This document shows, piece after piece, positions 39,029 to 47,744 of a stretch of DNA of 64,000 bases. Position numbers and translations under genes: made by a program. The notes below the pieces were generated by a model that saw only the letters and a program-made list of their open reading frames with translations, was not told the origin of the DNA and did not search any database. The stretch is from Burkholderiales bacterium (GTDB lineage Bacteria > Pseudomonadota > Gammaproteobacteria > Burkholderiales > Burkholderiaceae_C). Each line of letters begins with the position of its first letter. The first letter of the stretch is position 1. Location: contig JAFKGE010000021.1 in assembly GCA_017307865.1 (NCBI GenBank), positions 55,971 through 119,970 of the forward strand, read 5' to 3'.

Positions 39029-40132
39029 ATGGAACCGCAAGCCAACCCCGCCGTCATCGCCACCGCCCAAACGCACGCCGACCCGATCGAGACCGACGCC
39101 CTGATCATCGGCGCCGGCCCGGTGGGGCTGTTCCAGGTGTTCGAGCTGGGCCTGCTGGAGATCAAGGCCCACGTCATCGACTCGCTGCCCCAGCCCGGCG
39201 GCCAGCCGATCGAGCTGTACCCCGACAAGCCGATCTACGACATCCCGGCCATTCCGGTGTGCACCGGCCAGCAGCTGACCGACGCGCTGCTCAAGCAGAT
39301 CGAACCCTTCGGCGCCAGCTTTCACCTGGGACAGACGGTGAGCGTGCTGCGCGAGCAGGACGACGGCCGCTTCGAGGTCGCCACCAGCGCCGGCACGCGC
39401 TTCGTCGCGCGCACCGTGTTCATCGCCGCCGGTGTGGGCGCGTTCGAGCCGCGCTCGATCAAGCTGGACGGGCTGGCCGCCTTCGAGGGCCGGCAGCTGT
39501 TTCACCGCGTGCGCAACCCGGCCGACTTTGCCGGCAAGAACCTGATCATTGCTGGCGGCGGCGACTCGGCGCTGGACTGGGCGCTGAACTTCGCCAGCGC
39601 GGGCCCGCACCAGGCTGAAAGCGTGATCCTGCTGCACCGCCGCGACGGCTTTCGCGCCGCGCCCGCCAGCGTGGCGCGCATGCATCAGCTGTGCGAGGCG
39701 CAGCAGATGCAGTTCGTGGTCGGCCAGGTCACGGGCTACGAAGAACGCAATGGCCAACTCGTTGCCGCCAAGGTGACCGGCGGCGACGGCGTGACGCGCG
39801 TGGTGCCGCTGGACGCGCTGCTGGTGTTCTTCGGCCTCAGCCCCAAGCTGGGCCCGATTGCCGAATGGAACCTGCAGATCGAGCGCAAGCAGCTGGTGGT
39901 GGACACCGAGAGGTTCTCCACCAGCGTGCCGGGCATCTTCGCGGTGGGCGACATCAACACCTACCCCGGCAAGAAAAAGCTGATCCTGTCGGGCTTTCAC
40001 GAATGCGCGCTGGCCGCCTTTGCCGCCGCCGCCATCGTGTTTCCGGACAAGGGCCGCATCCACCTGCAGTACACCACCACCAGCCCCAAGCTGCACAAGG
40101 TGCTGGGGGTCGAAACACCGGTGTTTGCATGA
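39029..40132 (+). CDS. Ferredoxin--NADP reductase, thioredoxin-reductase type
   Basis: A 367-residue flavoprotein. The FAD-binding motif is [19 protein letters not shown], the NADPH-binding one [16 protein letters not shown], and [19 protein letters not shown] is the C-terminal FAD contact. The lack of a CxxC redox pair separates it from thioredoxin reductase and fits the TrxR-like ferredoxin reductases. With fdxA it would form an NADPH-to-ferredoxin chain for CysI. Its stop overlaps the start of the sirohaem methylase gene. Confidence 0.9.
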   Translation: MEPQANPAVIATAQTHADPIETDALIIGAGPVGLFQVFELGLLEIKAHVIDSLPQPGGQPIELYPDKPIYDIPAIPVCTGQQLTDALLKQIEPFGASFHLGQTVSVLREQDDGRFEVATSAGTRFVARTVFIAAGVGAFEPRSIKLDGLAAFEGRQLFHRVRNPADFAGKNLIIAGGGDSALDWALNFASAGPHQAESVILLHRRDGFRAAPASVARMHQLCEAQQMQFVVGQVTGYEERNGQLVAAKVTGGDGVTRVVPLDALLVFFGLSPKLGPIAEWNLQIERKQLVVDTERFSTSVPGIFAVGDINTYPGKKKLILSGFHECALAAFAAAAIVFPDKGRIHLQYTTTSPKLHKVLGVETPVFA

Positions 40133-40926
40133 CGCACGATCGAAGGGGCCACGTCACCCTGGTCGGCGCCGGCCCGGGCGACCCCGAACTGCTGACGCTG
40201 CGCGCCATCCGTGCGCTGCGCCAGGCCACCGTGGTGCTGGTCGACGACCTGGTGCAAGAAGGCGTGCTGCGCTACGTGCGCCAGAGCGCGCGCATCGTGC
40301 ACTGCGGCAAGCGCGGCGGCGCCGTCAGCACGCAGCAGGGCTTCATCGAGGCCATGCTGGTGGCCGAGGCGCTGCGCGGCGAACGCGTGGTGCGGCTGAA
40401 GGGGGGCGACCCCTACGTCTTCGGCCGCGGCGGCGAAGAGGTGGCCGCGTTGCGCGCCGCCGGTGTGCCCTATACGGTGGTGCCCGGCATCAGCGCCGGC
40501 ATCGCCGCGCCGGCCGAGGCCGGCATCCCCGTCACCGACCGGCGCTGGGCGCAGGGCGTGCTGCTGGTCACCGGCCACGCGCAACCCGGCCACGCCGGCC
40601 CCGACTGGGCGCAACTGGCGCAAACGGCGCGTGGCGGCATCACGCTGGTGATCTACATGGGCATCACCCACTGCGCCGACATCACCGCCGCGCTGCTGGC
40701 CGGCGGCCTGGCCGGCACCACCCCCGCCGCCGTGCTGCAAAACGGCTGCACGCCGCACAGCAGGCGCCACGTCGCCACCCTGCGCACGCTGGCCGGCGAG
40801 GTCCAGCGCCTGGGCATGGGCTCGCCCGCCATCCTGGTAATCGGCGACGTGGTGCGGGCGGCCGAGGCGATGCAAGAGGGCGAAATATCGGTGGCCCACC
40901 CCAGGCCGCTGGCCGCGATCGCCTGA
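40129..40926 (+). CDS. cobA: Uroporphyrinogen-III C-methyltransferase
   Basis: A 265-residue methylase with [19 protein letters not shown] at the N-terminus, [16 protein letters not shown] and [20 protein letters not shown], the SUMT signature. It makes precorrin-2, the precursor of the sirohaem used by CysI. It overlaps the ferredoxin reductase stop (ATGA), closing the sulfur-assimilation cluster. It lacks the dehydrogenase/ferrochelatase half of CysG, so that step must be encoded elsewhere. Confidence 0.94.
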   Translation: MTHDRRGHVTLVGAGPGDPELLTLRAIRALRQATVVLVDDLVQEGVLRYVRQSARIVHCGKRGGAVSTQQGFIEAMLVAEALRGERVVRLKGGDPYVFGRGGEEVAALRAAGVPYTVVPGISAGIAAPAEAGIPVTDRRWAQGVLLVTGHAQPGHAGPDWAQLAQTARGGITLVIYMGITHCADITAALLAGGLAGTTPAAVLQNGCTPHSRRHVATLRTLAGEVQRLGMGSPAILVIGDVVRAAEAMQEGEISVAHPRPLAAIA

Positions 40927-41044
40927 TTCCGCCTTGTCCTGCAAACCAATGTAGTCATTGCACCAAACCGCATAGCGCAAACGGTCTACTAGCACAAAAG
41001 CAATTCATCCACGAAAATCATGACTATTTCCAAGGAGGCAGGTC

Positions 41045-41872
41045 ATGATTCGTTTTTTGCGCACGACTGTTTGCGGCGCGCTGCTGGCAGCCTCGTTGCC
41101 AGCCATGGCGATTTTTACCAATGGCGGCTTCGAGTCCGGTGACTTCACGGGCTGGACCCAGGGCACGGGGCTGAACAACCTGGGCGGCTTGACGGGGGCG
41201 CAACCCTTCACGGGGGCCAGCATCAATCTGGGGGCCGGCGGCACTTTCACCGGGGCCGTGGTCGGCAGCGGCTATACCGAGCTGGCGACCGCGCCCATCA
41301 CGCCGATCCCTTTCGCCGGCGCACATTCCGCCCGCGTGGGCGACACCACGCCGAACTACAACACCAACCTCATTTCCCAGCAGGACGCCATCACCGCGGC
41401 TGACCGCGACCCCGGCGACAACAAACTGCATGTGCGTTTTTCCTACGCCGTCGTATTGGAAGACCCGGGGCATACTGCAGCACAGCAGCCTTTCTTTTAC
41501 CTGCGGGTCCGCAACATCACCAAGGGCACGGATCTGTATGAAGATTTCTCCTTTGCCGGCCAGACCGGTACGGCATTTCAGCCAGTTCCCGGCACCCCCG
41601 GCGTCCTCTACCTGAACTGGAAACCGGCCGACGTGGTGGTGCCGGACGCCGACTTGGGCGACACCATCGAGGTCTATCTCCTGGCGGCCGGTTGCGCTCA
41701 AGGCGGCCACTACGGATATGCCTACCTTGATGGCTTTGGATCGCGGGCCATACCGCCCGGCGGCGGCGGTGCCGTCGCCCCCGTGCCGACGCTGGGCGAA
41801 CTGTCGTTCATGGCCTTGGGCCTGCTGCTTGCCGGGGCTGGAGCGGTCAGCCTGCGGCGTCGTCGCGGTTGA
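41045..41872 (+). CDS. Secreted protein with IPTL-CTERM type sorting signal
   Basis: A 275-residue protein. A signal peptide (1-22, ending in PAMA) leads to a putative carbohydrate-binding-like beta domain (NGGFESGDFTGWTQGTG; FYLRVRN). The C-terminus has VPTLGE at about 247, a hydrophobic segment (LSFMALGLLLAGAGAVSL) and a terminal RRRRG: an IPTL-CTERM-like tripartite tail, with Val in place of the first Ile. Such tails are thought to direct processing by an exosortase-like system. A strong AAGGAGG ribosome site is seven bases upstream and a terminator follows. Composition is less GC-rich than the neighbours. Confidence 0.82.
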   Translation: MIRFLRTTVCGALLAASLPAMAIFTNGGFESGDFTGWTQGTGLNNLGGLTGAQPFTGASINLGAGGTFTGAVVGSGYTELATAPITPIPFAGAHSARVGDTTPNYNTNLISQQDAITAADRDPGDNKLHVRFSYAVVLEDPGHTAAQQPFFYLRVRNITKGTDLYEDFSFAGQTGTAFQPVPGTPGVLYLNWKPADVVVPDADLGDTIEVYLLAAGCAQGGHYGYAYLDGFGSRAIPPGGGGAVAPVPTLGELSFMALGLLLAGAGAVSLRRRRG

Positions 41873-41892
41873 CGCGGACCATGCTTTGACGC

Positions 41893-41922
41893 AAACCCTC
41901 CGCCTTGGAGGGTTTGTTTTTT
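41893..41922 (+). terminator. Rho-independent terminator after the IPTL-CTERM gene
   Basis: AAACCCTCC (41893-41901) pairs with GGAGGGTTT (41907-41915) around a five-base loop, followed by a run of six T. This is the cleanest terminator on the plus strand and makes the IPTL-CTERM gene a single transcription unit. Confidence 0.9.
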
Positions 41923-41939
41923 GCTGCCGAAGAAGTCCC

Positions 41940-42743
41940 ATGCGCCGATCGACCCTGCTTTTTTCTGCCGCCGTCATCGCCCTTGTGATCGGTGGCTGGC
42001 CGGCGCTATCGCGCATGTACCACGCCTACGTGCTGCGCAGCGAGCAAGCCGCGCGGCAACAGCAACTGTCCCAGGAAACGGCGCAACTCAAGGCCGAGTT
42101 GCAAGCCAACAAGCCCGTGCTGCTGGCCGAACTGCAGCGACTCCAGGCCGCCGGGCTGCACCAGGAGGTACTGACCAAGGCGTCCCGCTACCGACTGGCC
42201 GACGACCCCGATGTTCGTGCGATTTACACCCGCTCGGCTCAAGCGCTGAGCCTTCAGCAAACGCTGGCCAAGCTGGCGCGGCTGGCGACGGAGCACTGCA
42301 ACGACACCGAGGTACGCCGCCATCTGCAAGAGGTGATGGCCACGGTGCAGCCGCCCGGGACGCCCCCCACCAGCAGCACGTGGACGGTTCGCAGGGTGCC
42401 AGCCGACGCTTTCATCGCACCGATTCAGTCCCAGTTGCGCGCGGCAGCCGCTGCCGCGTCATCCACGCATGAGGCGGAACACGAGCATGATTCACCCCCG
42501 ACGTCGGTGGCCGAGCTGTTTCACACCGACCACGACGCCCATCTGCATCCGGCGCTGGCCTTTGCCCTGATGCAGGACCACGCGGTCGACAAGCAGATCT
42601 GCGTCTGGAACGTTGAAGGTGAAGCCACCCTCGGCGCATTGACCCAGAACAGGGTCAAGCCCTTTGAACTGACCGTCTGGATGGCCGCTTCGGCCACCGA
42701 GCGCAGCATGGAGTACAACGTTTTGCGCATACAGGGGTTTTAG
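41940..42743 (+). CDS. Uncharacterized membrane-anchored protein
   Basis: A 267-residue protein that I do not recognise. Residues 5-25 form a membrane anchor (LLFSAAVIALVIGGWPAL). Residues about 35-80 are predicted coiled coil (QETAQLKAELQANKPVLLAELQ). The middle is helical, and a His/Glu/Asp-rich stretch (HEAEHEHD and FHTDHDAHLH) around 185-205 could bind metal. The C-terminus is compact (ICVWNVEGEATLGAL). It follows the IPTL-CTERM gene across a terminator and ends overlapping the convergent LysR gene by four bases. Confidence 0.7.
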   Translation: MRRSTLLFSAAVIALVIGGWPALSRMYHAYVLRSEQAARQQQLSQETAQLKAELQANKPVLLAELQRLQAAGLHQEVLTKASRYRLADDPDVRAIYTRSAQALSLQQTLAKLARLATEHCNDTEVRRHLQEVMATVQPPGTPPTSSTWTVRRVPADAFIAPIQSQLRAAAAAASSTHEAEHEHDSPPTSVAELFHTDHDAHLHPALAFALMQDHAVDKQICVWNVEGEATLGALTQNRVKPFELTVWMAASATERSMEYNVLRIQGF

Positions 42744-43693
42744 CGCGACAGCGGCGCCGACAGGCAGCGCCCCTCCTCGATCAGCCGCGCAAAGCCGGCG
42801 GCCAGGGCCTCGATCAGCTGGCGCACGGCCGCGCGCATGCCCTGGCGGCTGGCGTAGGCCACCTGCACCACGCCGGGCGGCGCGCTCCAGCCGGGCAACA
42901 GCGGCTGCAGGACGCCGCTTTGCAGGCTGGCGTGCGCCATCAGGCGCGGCAATACGGCGCAGCCGACGCCCGCCAGCGCCGCGTCCAGCAAGGTGCCCGT
43001 GTCGTCCACCACCAAGCGCGGCTGGTGATGATGCTCCACCCACTGGCCCTGCGGGCCGCGCAGGCGCCAGCGCTGCTCCTCGGGCGAATTGCCCAGACCC
43101 AGGGTGGGCAGCGCGGCCAGGTCGGCGGGCACGGCCGGCGGCGGTGCGTTCAGCAGCATCTGCGGCGCGGCCAGCAGCAGGTGCTCGCTCAGTGCCAGCG
43201 GCCGCACCACCTCGTCCTGCGCCAGCACCGCGTCGGGCCCGCGCACGCGCAGGGCCAAATCCACCCCGTCGTGCCACACGTCGACGTTGCGGTTGCTGGC
43301 CTGCACCTGCAGTTGCACCTGCGGCCACTGGTTGAGATAGGCCGCCAGCATGGGACCGACCACGCTGTGCAGCAGGGCCGGCGGGCAGGCCAGGCGCACG
43401 GCGCCGCGCGGCGCGCCGCTGGACTCGTCGGCCAGCGCCTGTGCGGCGGCGGCCTCGTCGAGCATGGCGCGCGCGTGGCGCAGCACCTGCTGGCCGACCT
43501 CGGTGACGGCAAAGCGGCGCGTGCTGCGCTGGATCAGGCGCGTGCCCAGTTGCGCCTCCAGCGCGGCCAGGCGGCGGCTCAGGCGCGACTTGGGAATGTC
43601 GCTGGCGCGCTCGGCGGCGGCAAAGCCGCCGTGCTCGGCCACCAGGGCAAACAGGGCCAGGTCATCGAGCTTGGGGGTGGTGGGCGCGTTCAT
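42740..43693 (-). CDS. LysR-family transcriptional regulator
   Basis: A 317-residue regulator. The N-terminal winged helix has FALVAEHGGFAAAERASDIPKSRLSRRLAALEAQLG, with the rest an effector-binding domain. It is divergent from a pirin gene, with a clean inverted repeat in between, so it most likely controls that gene and itself. The LysR/pirin pairing is frequent in proteobacteria; the effector is not known. Confidence 0.9.
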   Translation of the reverse strand: MNAPTTPKLDDLALFALVAEHGGFAAAERASDIPKSRLSRRLAALEAQLGTRLIQRSTRRFAVTEVGQQVLRHARAMLDEAAAAQALADESSGAPRGAVRLACPPALLHSVVGPMLAAYLNQWPQVQLQVQASNRNVDVWHDGVDLALRVRGPDAVLAQDEVVRPLALSEHLLLAAPQMLLNAPPPAVPADLAALPTLGLGNSPEEQRWRLRGPQGQWVEHHHQPRLVVDDTGTLLDAALAGVGCAVLPRLMAHASLQSGVLQPLLPGWSAPPGVVQVAYASRQGMRAAVRQLIEALAAGFARLIEEGRCLSAPLSR

Positions 43694-43700
43694 CGTTTCG

Positions 43701-43724
43701 ATATTGCAACACTGAAAGCAATAT
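43701..43724. promoter_or_regulatory. Likely LysR operator in the LysR-pirin divergent gap
   Basis: ATATTGC and GCAATAT form a 7-bp perfect inverted repeat with a 10-base centre, of the T-N11-A type bound by LysR proteins. It lies eight bases upstream of the LysR start and about 85 bp upstream of the pirin start. Confidence 0.65.
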
Positions 43725-43807
43725 AGGCCTGTTTATCTTTGATTGCCCCGAGATTAACATTCAATCATCGCGCTGGCACATGGCTGGCGCCCGATTGGAG
43801 ACTGAAC

Positions 43808-44698
43808 ATGAGCGACACCCTGACCCTGACCCGCAAAAGCGTGCTGTCCACCCGCCGCGCCCCTGGGCGCCACTGGGTGGGCGACGGCTTTCCGGTGCAT
43901 GGCCTGTTCGGCTACAGCGGCGAAGGCGTGGCCGAGCGCAGCCCGTTCCTGATGCTGGACTACGCGGCGCCAACGAGCTTTTCGCCCACCACCCAGCGGC
44001 GCGGTGTGGGCAGCCACCCGCACCGCGGCTTCGAGACCGTGACCATCGTCTACGACGGCGAGGTCGAGCACCGCGACTCGACCGGCGCCGGCGGCGTGAT
44101 CGGCGCCGGCGACGTGCAGTGGATGACCGCCGGCGGCGGCATCATCCACGAGGAGTTCCACTCGGCCGGCTTTGCCGCGCGCGGCGGCCCGTTCGAGATG
44201 GTGCAGCTGTGGGTCAACCTGCCCGCCAGGGACAAGATGACGCCGGCGCACTACCAGGGCATCACCGACGCGCAGATCCCGGCCGTGGCCTTGCCCGATG
44301 GCGCGGGCCAGGTGCGCGTGATCGCCGGCGCCTACGGCGACGCCAAGGGCCCGGCGCGCACCTTCACGCCGATGAACGTGCTGGACCTGCGCCTGGGCGC
44401 CGGCCACACGCTTGAGCTGCCGCAGCCCGAGGGCTGGAGCACGCTGGTGGTGGTGCTGGCCGGCACGGTGCAGATCAACGGTGAGGCCGTGCTGCGCGCC
44501 ACCGACACGGCCACGCTGTCCAACGCCGGCTCGGCCGTCGGCATCGAGGCCAACGCCGACGCCAAGCTGCTGCTGCTGGCGGGCGAGCCGATCGACGAGC
44601 CGGTGGTGGGCTACGGGCCGTTCGTGATGAACAGCGCGCAGCAGATCAACGAGGCCATCGACGACTTCAACAGCGGCCGCTTCACCGGCGCCCATTGA
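43808..44698 (+). CDS. Pirin family protein
   Basis: A 296-residue bicupin. The N-terminal cupin has HPHRGFETVTIVYDGEVEHRD with the metal-binding His residues, followed by QWMTAGGGIIHEEF; the C-terminal cupin carries VVVLAGTVQING. Some pirins have quercetin 2,3-dioxygenase activity. It is the target gene expected of the divergent LysR regulator. A second pirin lies at 45655. Confidence 0.92.
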   Translation: MSDTLTLTRKSVLSTRRAPGRHWVGDGFPVHGLFGYSGEGVAERSPFLMLDYAAPTSFSPTTQRRGVGSHPHRGFETVTIVYDGEVEHRDSTGAGGVIGAGDVQWMTAGGGIIHEEFHSAGFAARGGPFEMVQLWVNLPARDKMTPAHYQGITDAQIPAVALPDGAGQVRVIAGAYGDAKGPARTFTPMNVLDLRLGAGHTLELPQPEGWSTLVVVLAGTVQINGEAVLRATDTATLSNAGSAVGIEANADAKLLLLAGEPIDEPVVGYGPFVMNSAQQINEAIDDFNSGRFTGAH

Positions 44699-44725
44699 TC
44701 GCCGATGCACTGCGGATGCGCTGTC

Positions 44726-44914
44726 CAGAACAGCCGAACGCAGAGGGCGCAAAGGAATCGCAGAGAACGCAGAAGAGACATCGGCCAGATCACTCCTCAA
44801 ACAGTAGCTGTCTGCGCTTGCCAGGCAATGGATTCAACCGAATTTCGATCTGAATTTTGAATTCTTCCGCGTCCTTTGCGTGTTCTTCGCGTCCTCTGCG
44901 TTCGGCTGCTTCAT
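44726..44914. repeat. CGCAGAG-type inverted repeat, second copy
   Basis: The left arm has AGCCGAACGCAGAGGGCGCA and AAGGAATCGCAGAGAACGCA; the right arm ends with GCGTCCTTTGCGTGTTCTTC and GCGTCCTCTGCGTTCGGCTG. The arms pair over more than 30 bases. The middle contains a diverged copy of the short dispersed repeat. It fills most of the 265-bp gap between the pirin and flavin reductase genes. Confidence 0.78.
44803..44852 (-). repeat. Short dispersed repeat, diverged copy 8, nested
   Basis: On the minus strand: CGAAATTCGGTTGAATCC, ATTGCCTGGC, then AAGCGCAGACAGCTACTGTT. The core differs at several places (AGCGCAGACAGCTAC), yet block order and spacing match. It lies inside the CGCAGAG-type repeat. 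Confidence 0.5.
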
Positions 44915-44963
44915 CGGCTGTTTCATCTTTCGACTCAACCCCTTTCATCATCAGGAGAACCCC

Positions 44964-45584
44964 TTGAAAGACAAACTCAACATCGCCCTCATCATCGGCA
45001 GCACGCGCCAGGCACGCCTGGCCCCCAAGGTGGCCCAGTGGCTGCACGGCGTGGCCAGCCAGCGCCCGGACATGAACGTCGAGCTGGTCGATCTGAAGGA
45101 GTTCGATCTGCCGCTGTTCGACGAAAAGGCCTCCAACCTGTGGATGCCCAGCGAGGATGCGCGCGCCAGTGCCTGGCAAGACAAGATCGGCGAGTTCGAC
45201 GGCTACCTGGTGACCGTCGGCGAATACAACCACTCGATGACCGGCGCGCTGAAGAACGCGTTCGACCAGGCCTACGTCGAATGGGGCCGCAAGCCGATCG
45301 GCTTTGCCGGCTACGGCGGCGTGGGCGGCGCGCGCGCGGTCGAGCACGCGCGCAACGTGGCGGTCGAGCTGCAGATGGTGCCGGTGCGCACGGCGGTGCA
45401 CATCGCCGGCGGCGACTTCTACGCGCTGTACCAGGGCGCCAAGACCCTGCCCGAAATCGAGGCCAACCTGCTGCCCGCCGCCGGCGCCATGCTGGACGAG
45501 CTGGCGTGGTGGGGCCAGGCCACGCGCGCCGCGCGCCGGCGCGATGCCGACCAGGCCATCGCCGCCGCAGCCGCAGCCGCCTGA
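44964..45584 (+). CDS. NADPH-dependent FMN reductase family protein
   Basis: A 206-residue flavodoxin-like reductase with IIGSTRQARLAPKVAQWL and VTVGEYNHSMTGALKNAFDQAY, the FMN-binding motifs of the azoreductase/chromate-reductase type family. The start is a TTG at 44964 with AGGAGAA nine bases upstream; there is no alternative ATG in frame, only a run through repeat DNA. It lies between two pirin genes, so it may act with them in quinone or flavonoid chemistry. Confidence 0.87.
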   Translation: MKDKLNIALIIGSTRQARLAPKVAQWLHGVASQRPDMNVELVDLKEFDLPLFDEKASNLWMPSEDARASAWQDKIGEFDGYLVTVGEYNHSMTGALKNAFDQAYVEWGRKPIGFAGYGGVGGARAVEHARNVAVELQMVPVRTAVHIAGGDFYALYQGAKTLPEIEANLLPAAGAMLDELAWWGQATRAARRRDADQAIAAAAAAA

Positions 45585-45654
45585 GGCTGGCGCGACCGGC
45601 GGGCACGACCCACCGATTGGCGCTACCCTGTCCGCTGAGCACCCGGAGCCACCC

Positions 45655-46548
45655 ATGAACCCAGCCCCCGCCCCCCAGCGCTACAGCTCGCGCGTCTCCG
45701 TCATCGGCGAAGACACCCCCGTCACGCGCGCGCTGCCGCATCGCGCGCGGCGCACCGTGGGCGCCTGGTGCTTTCTCGACCACCTGGGGCCGGCGCAGTT
45801 CGCGCCCGGCAAGGGCATGCACGTGGGCGCGCACCCGCACATCGGGCTGCAGACCTTCACCTGGATGATCGAGGGCGAAGTGGTGCACCGCGACTCGCTG
45901 GGCAACGAGCAGCTCATCCGCCCCGGCCAGGTCAACCTGATGACGGCCGGGCGCGGCATCGCGCATTCGGAGGATTCGGCGCTGGACGGCGTGCGCCAGC
46001 ACGCGGCGCAGCTGTGGATCGCCCTGCCCGAGGACGAGCGGCGGCGCGAGCCGGCGTTTCAAAACTACCCCGACCTGCCGGTGGTGGACGTCGGCGGCTT
46101 CCGCGCCACGGTGCTGGCCGGCAGCGCGCTGGGCCAGCGCTCGCCCGCCACGGTCTATTCCCCGCTGGTCGGCATCGACCTGAACGCCGCCGGCGCGGCG
46201 CGCGCCGGGCTGCCGCTGCAGCCCGACTTCGAATACGCCGCCGTGGTGCTGCGCGGCGCGGCCAGCGTGGGCGGCGCGGCGCTGGCGCCGGGCGAGTGGC
46301 TGTACTTTGCCCCCGGCGGCGAGCAGTTGGCCGTGCAGTGCGACGCCGCCGCGCAGTTGCTGCTGGTGGGCGGCGCGCCGATGGGCGAGGACGTGCTGAT
46401 CTGGTGGAACTTCGTCGCCCGCACGCAGGACGAGATGCAGGCCGCGCTGGACGACTGGAACGCCGGCCGCTTCGGCCCCGTGCGCGCCGGCAGCCCGGCC
46501 GCGCCGCTGCACGCACCGTCGCTGCAAGGCACGCGCCTGCGCGGCTGA
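45655..46548 (+). CDS. Pirin family protein (second)
   Basis: A 297-residue bicupin with VGAHPHIGLQTFTWMIEGEVVHRD and QVNLMTAGRGIAHSED. It differs clearly from the first pirin (43808) and is closer to the YhaK/quercetinase side by its N-terminal sequence. It follows the flavin reductase by 70 bp and probably shares its transcript. Confidence 0.9.
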   Translation: MNPAPAPQRYSSRVSVIGEDTPVTRALPHRARRTVGAWCFLDHLGPAQFAPGKGMHVGAHPHIGLQTFTWMIEGEVVHRDSLGNEQLIRPGQVNLMTAGRGIAHSEDSALDGVRQHAAQLWIALPEDERRREPAFQNYPDLPVVDVGGFRATVLAGSALGQRSPATVYSPLVGIDLNAAGAARAGLPLQPDFEYAAVVLRGAASVGGAALAPGEWLYFAPGGEQLAVQCDAAAQLLLVGGAPMGEDVLIWWNFVARTQDEMQAALDDWNAGRFGPVRAGSPAAPLHAPSLQGTRLRG

Positions 46549-46580
46549 ACAACGCCACTGCCCCGCGCGATCCTTTGCGC

Positions 46581-47054
46581 ATGCCCACTGCCCGCCCGCG
46601 CCTGCTCGACCGCTCCGTCCACGCCGTGGCGGCGCTCGAAGGGCTCAAGGGCCTGACCGCGCTGGCGCTGGCCTTCGGCTTCGGCGCGCTGCAGCACGGC
46701 GGCCTGCACGAGCTGGCCGTGGCGCTGGTGGGGCGCCTGCACCTGGACCCGCAATCGCACCTGCCGGCACTGATCGTCGGCTGGTCGGACCACCTGCAGC
46801 AGGTGCACCCCGGGCAGCTGATCTCGGTCGCGCTGGCCTACGCCGCCCTGCGCCTGGCCGAGGGCTGGGGCCTGTGGCACGACCGCCCCTGGGCCGAGTG
46901 GCTGGCGGCGCTGGCCACCGGCATCTACCTGCCCTTCGAGCTGTCGCACCTGCTGCATCGCCCCGGCTGGGCGGCGGCGCTGGTGCTGGGCTTCAACCTG
47001 GCGATCCTGGCGCTGATGGTGTGGCGGCTGCGTGCGCGCCGCGCGGCGGCTTGA
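46581..47054 (+). CDS. DUF2127 membrane protein
   Basis: A 157-residue protein with about four membrane segments. It begins VHAVAALEGLKGLTALALAFGFG and has AYAALRLAEGWGLWHDRPWAEWLA, typical of DUF2127. Function unknown. It lies 32 bp after the second pirin gene and probably ends that unit. Confidence 0.85.
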   Translation: MPTARPRLLDRSVHAVAALEGLKGLTALALAFGFGALQHGGLHELAVALVGRLHLDPQSHLPALIVGWSDHLQQVHPGQLISVALAYAALRLAEGWGLWHDRPWAEWLAALATGIYLPFELSHLLHRPGWAAALVLGFNLAILALMVWRLRARRAAA

Positions 47055-47085
47055 GCGCCGCGCACTGGACAAATCCGGCTTGCTA

Positions 47086-47136
47086 TCTAGAATATAGCTT
47101 GCCGCGCTTGTCGGACGCGCGCTGGAGCCGAAAAAT
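47086..47136 (-). repeat. Short dispersed repeat, copy 9
   Basis: On the minus strand: TTTTTCGGCTCCAGCGCG, CGTCCGAC, then AAGCGCGGCAAGCTATATTC, followed by TAGATAGC, which can fold back on GCTAT. It lies between the DUF2127 gene and the NlpC/P60 gene and reaches the latter's start codon. Confidence 0.65.
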
Positions 47137-47698
47137 GCCACCAAACCAGGACCCTTTCCTCGACCGGCGCACGGCCTTGGCGCTCGGCCTGGCCGCGCTG
47201 CTGGCCGGTTGCGCCAGCGCGCCGGCGCCGCGCGCGCCCGTGGCGGTCGGCGGCCCGGGCCGACGCGCGCCGGCCGCGCCCATGGCACCCACCAAACCCC
47301 CGCTCGACCTGGACCCGGCCGAGCGCGAAGCCGCCGTCGCGCAGGCCATGCTGCTGGTCAACACGCCCTACACCTATGGCGGCAACACGCCGCGCGGCGG
47401 CTTCGACTGCAGCGGGCTGATCCAGTACGTGATCCGGCAGGTGAGCGGCGAAAACCGCCTGCCGCGCAGCACCGCGCAGTGGGCGGCCGCCAGCGTGCCG
47501 GTGCCCGATGAGCAGATGCAGCGCGGCGACCTGGTGTTCTTCAACACCGGCGCGCCGTTTTCGCACATGGGCCTGTACGTGGGCGGCGAGCAGTTCGTGC
47601 ACGCACCGTCCACCGGCGGCACGGTGCGCAAGGTCAGCCTGGACAACCGCTATTTCGCTGCCCGCTACATGGGCGCGCGGCGGGTGTTTGCGGCATAA
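47135..47698 (+). CDS. NlpC/P60 family lipoprotein
   Basis: A 187-residue cell-wall endopeptidase. The lipobox LLAGC puts the lipidated cysteine at 26, followed by an Ala/Pro linker. The catalytic cysteine is 92 in FDCSGLIQYV and the histidine 144 in FSHMGLYVGG. Such proteins cut peptide crosslinks in peptidoglycan. A repeat copy occupies the upstream region, so its promoter is unclear. A terminator that serves metK directly follows its stop. Confidence 0.9.
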   Translation: MPPNQDPFLDRRTALALGLAALLAGCASAPAPRAPVAVGGPGRRAPAAPMAPTKPPLDLDPAEREAAVAQAMLLVNTPYTYGGNTPRGGFDCSGLIQYVIRQVSGENRLPRSTAQWAAASVPVPDEQMQRGDLVFFNTGAPFSHMGLYVGGEQFVHAPSTGGTVRKVSLDNRYFAARYMGARRVFAA

Positions 47699-47724
47699 AA
47701 AAACCGCTGGGGCTGTCAGCGGTT
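47697..47724 (-). terminator. Rho-independent terminator of metK
   Basis: AACCGCTG and CAGCGGTT form an eight-base-pair stem around a seven-base loop; on the minus strand a run of seven T follows. It overlaps the stop codon of the convergent NlpC gene. Confidence 0.85.
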
Positions 47725-47744
47725 CTTGTTGAGGCTTGCGAGCC

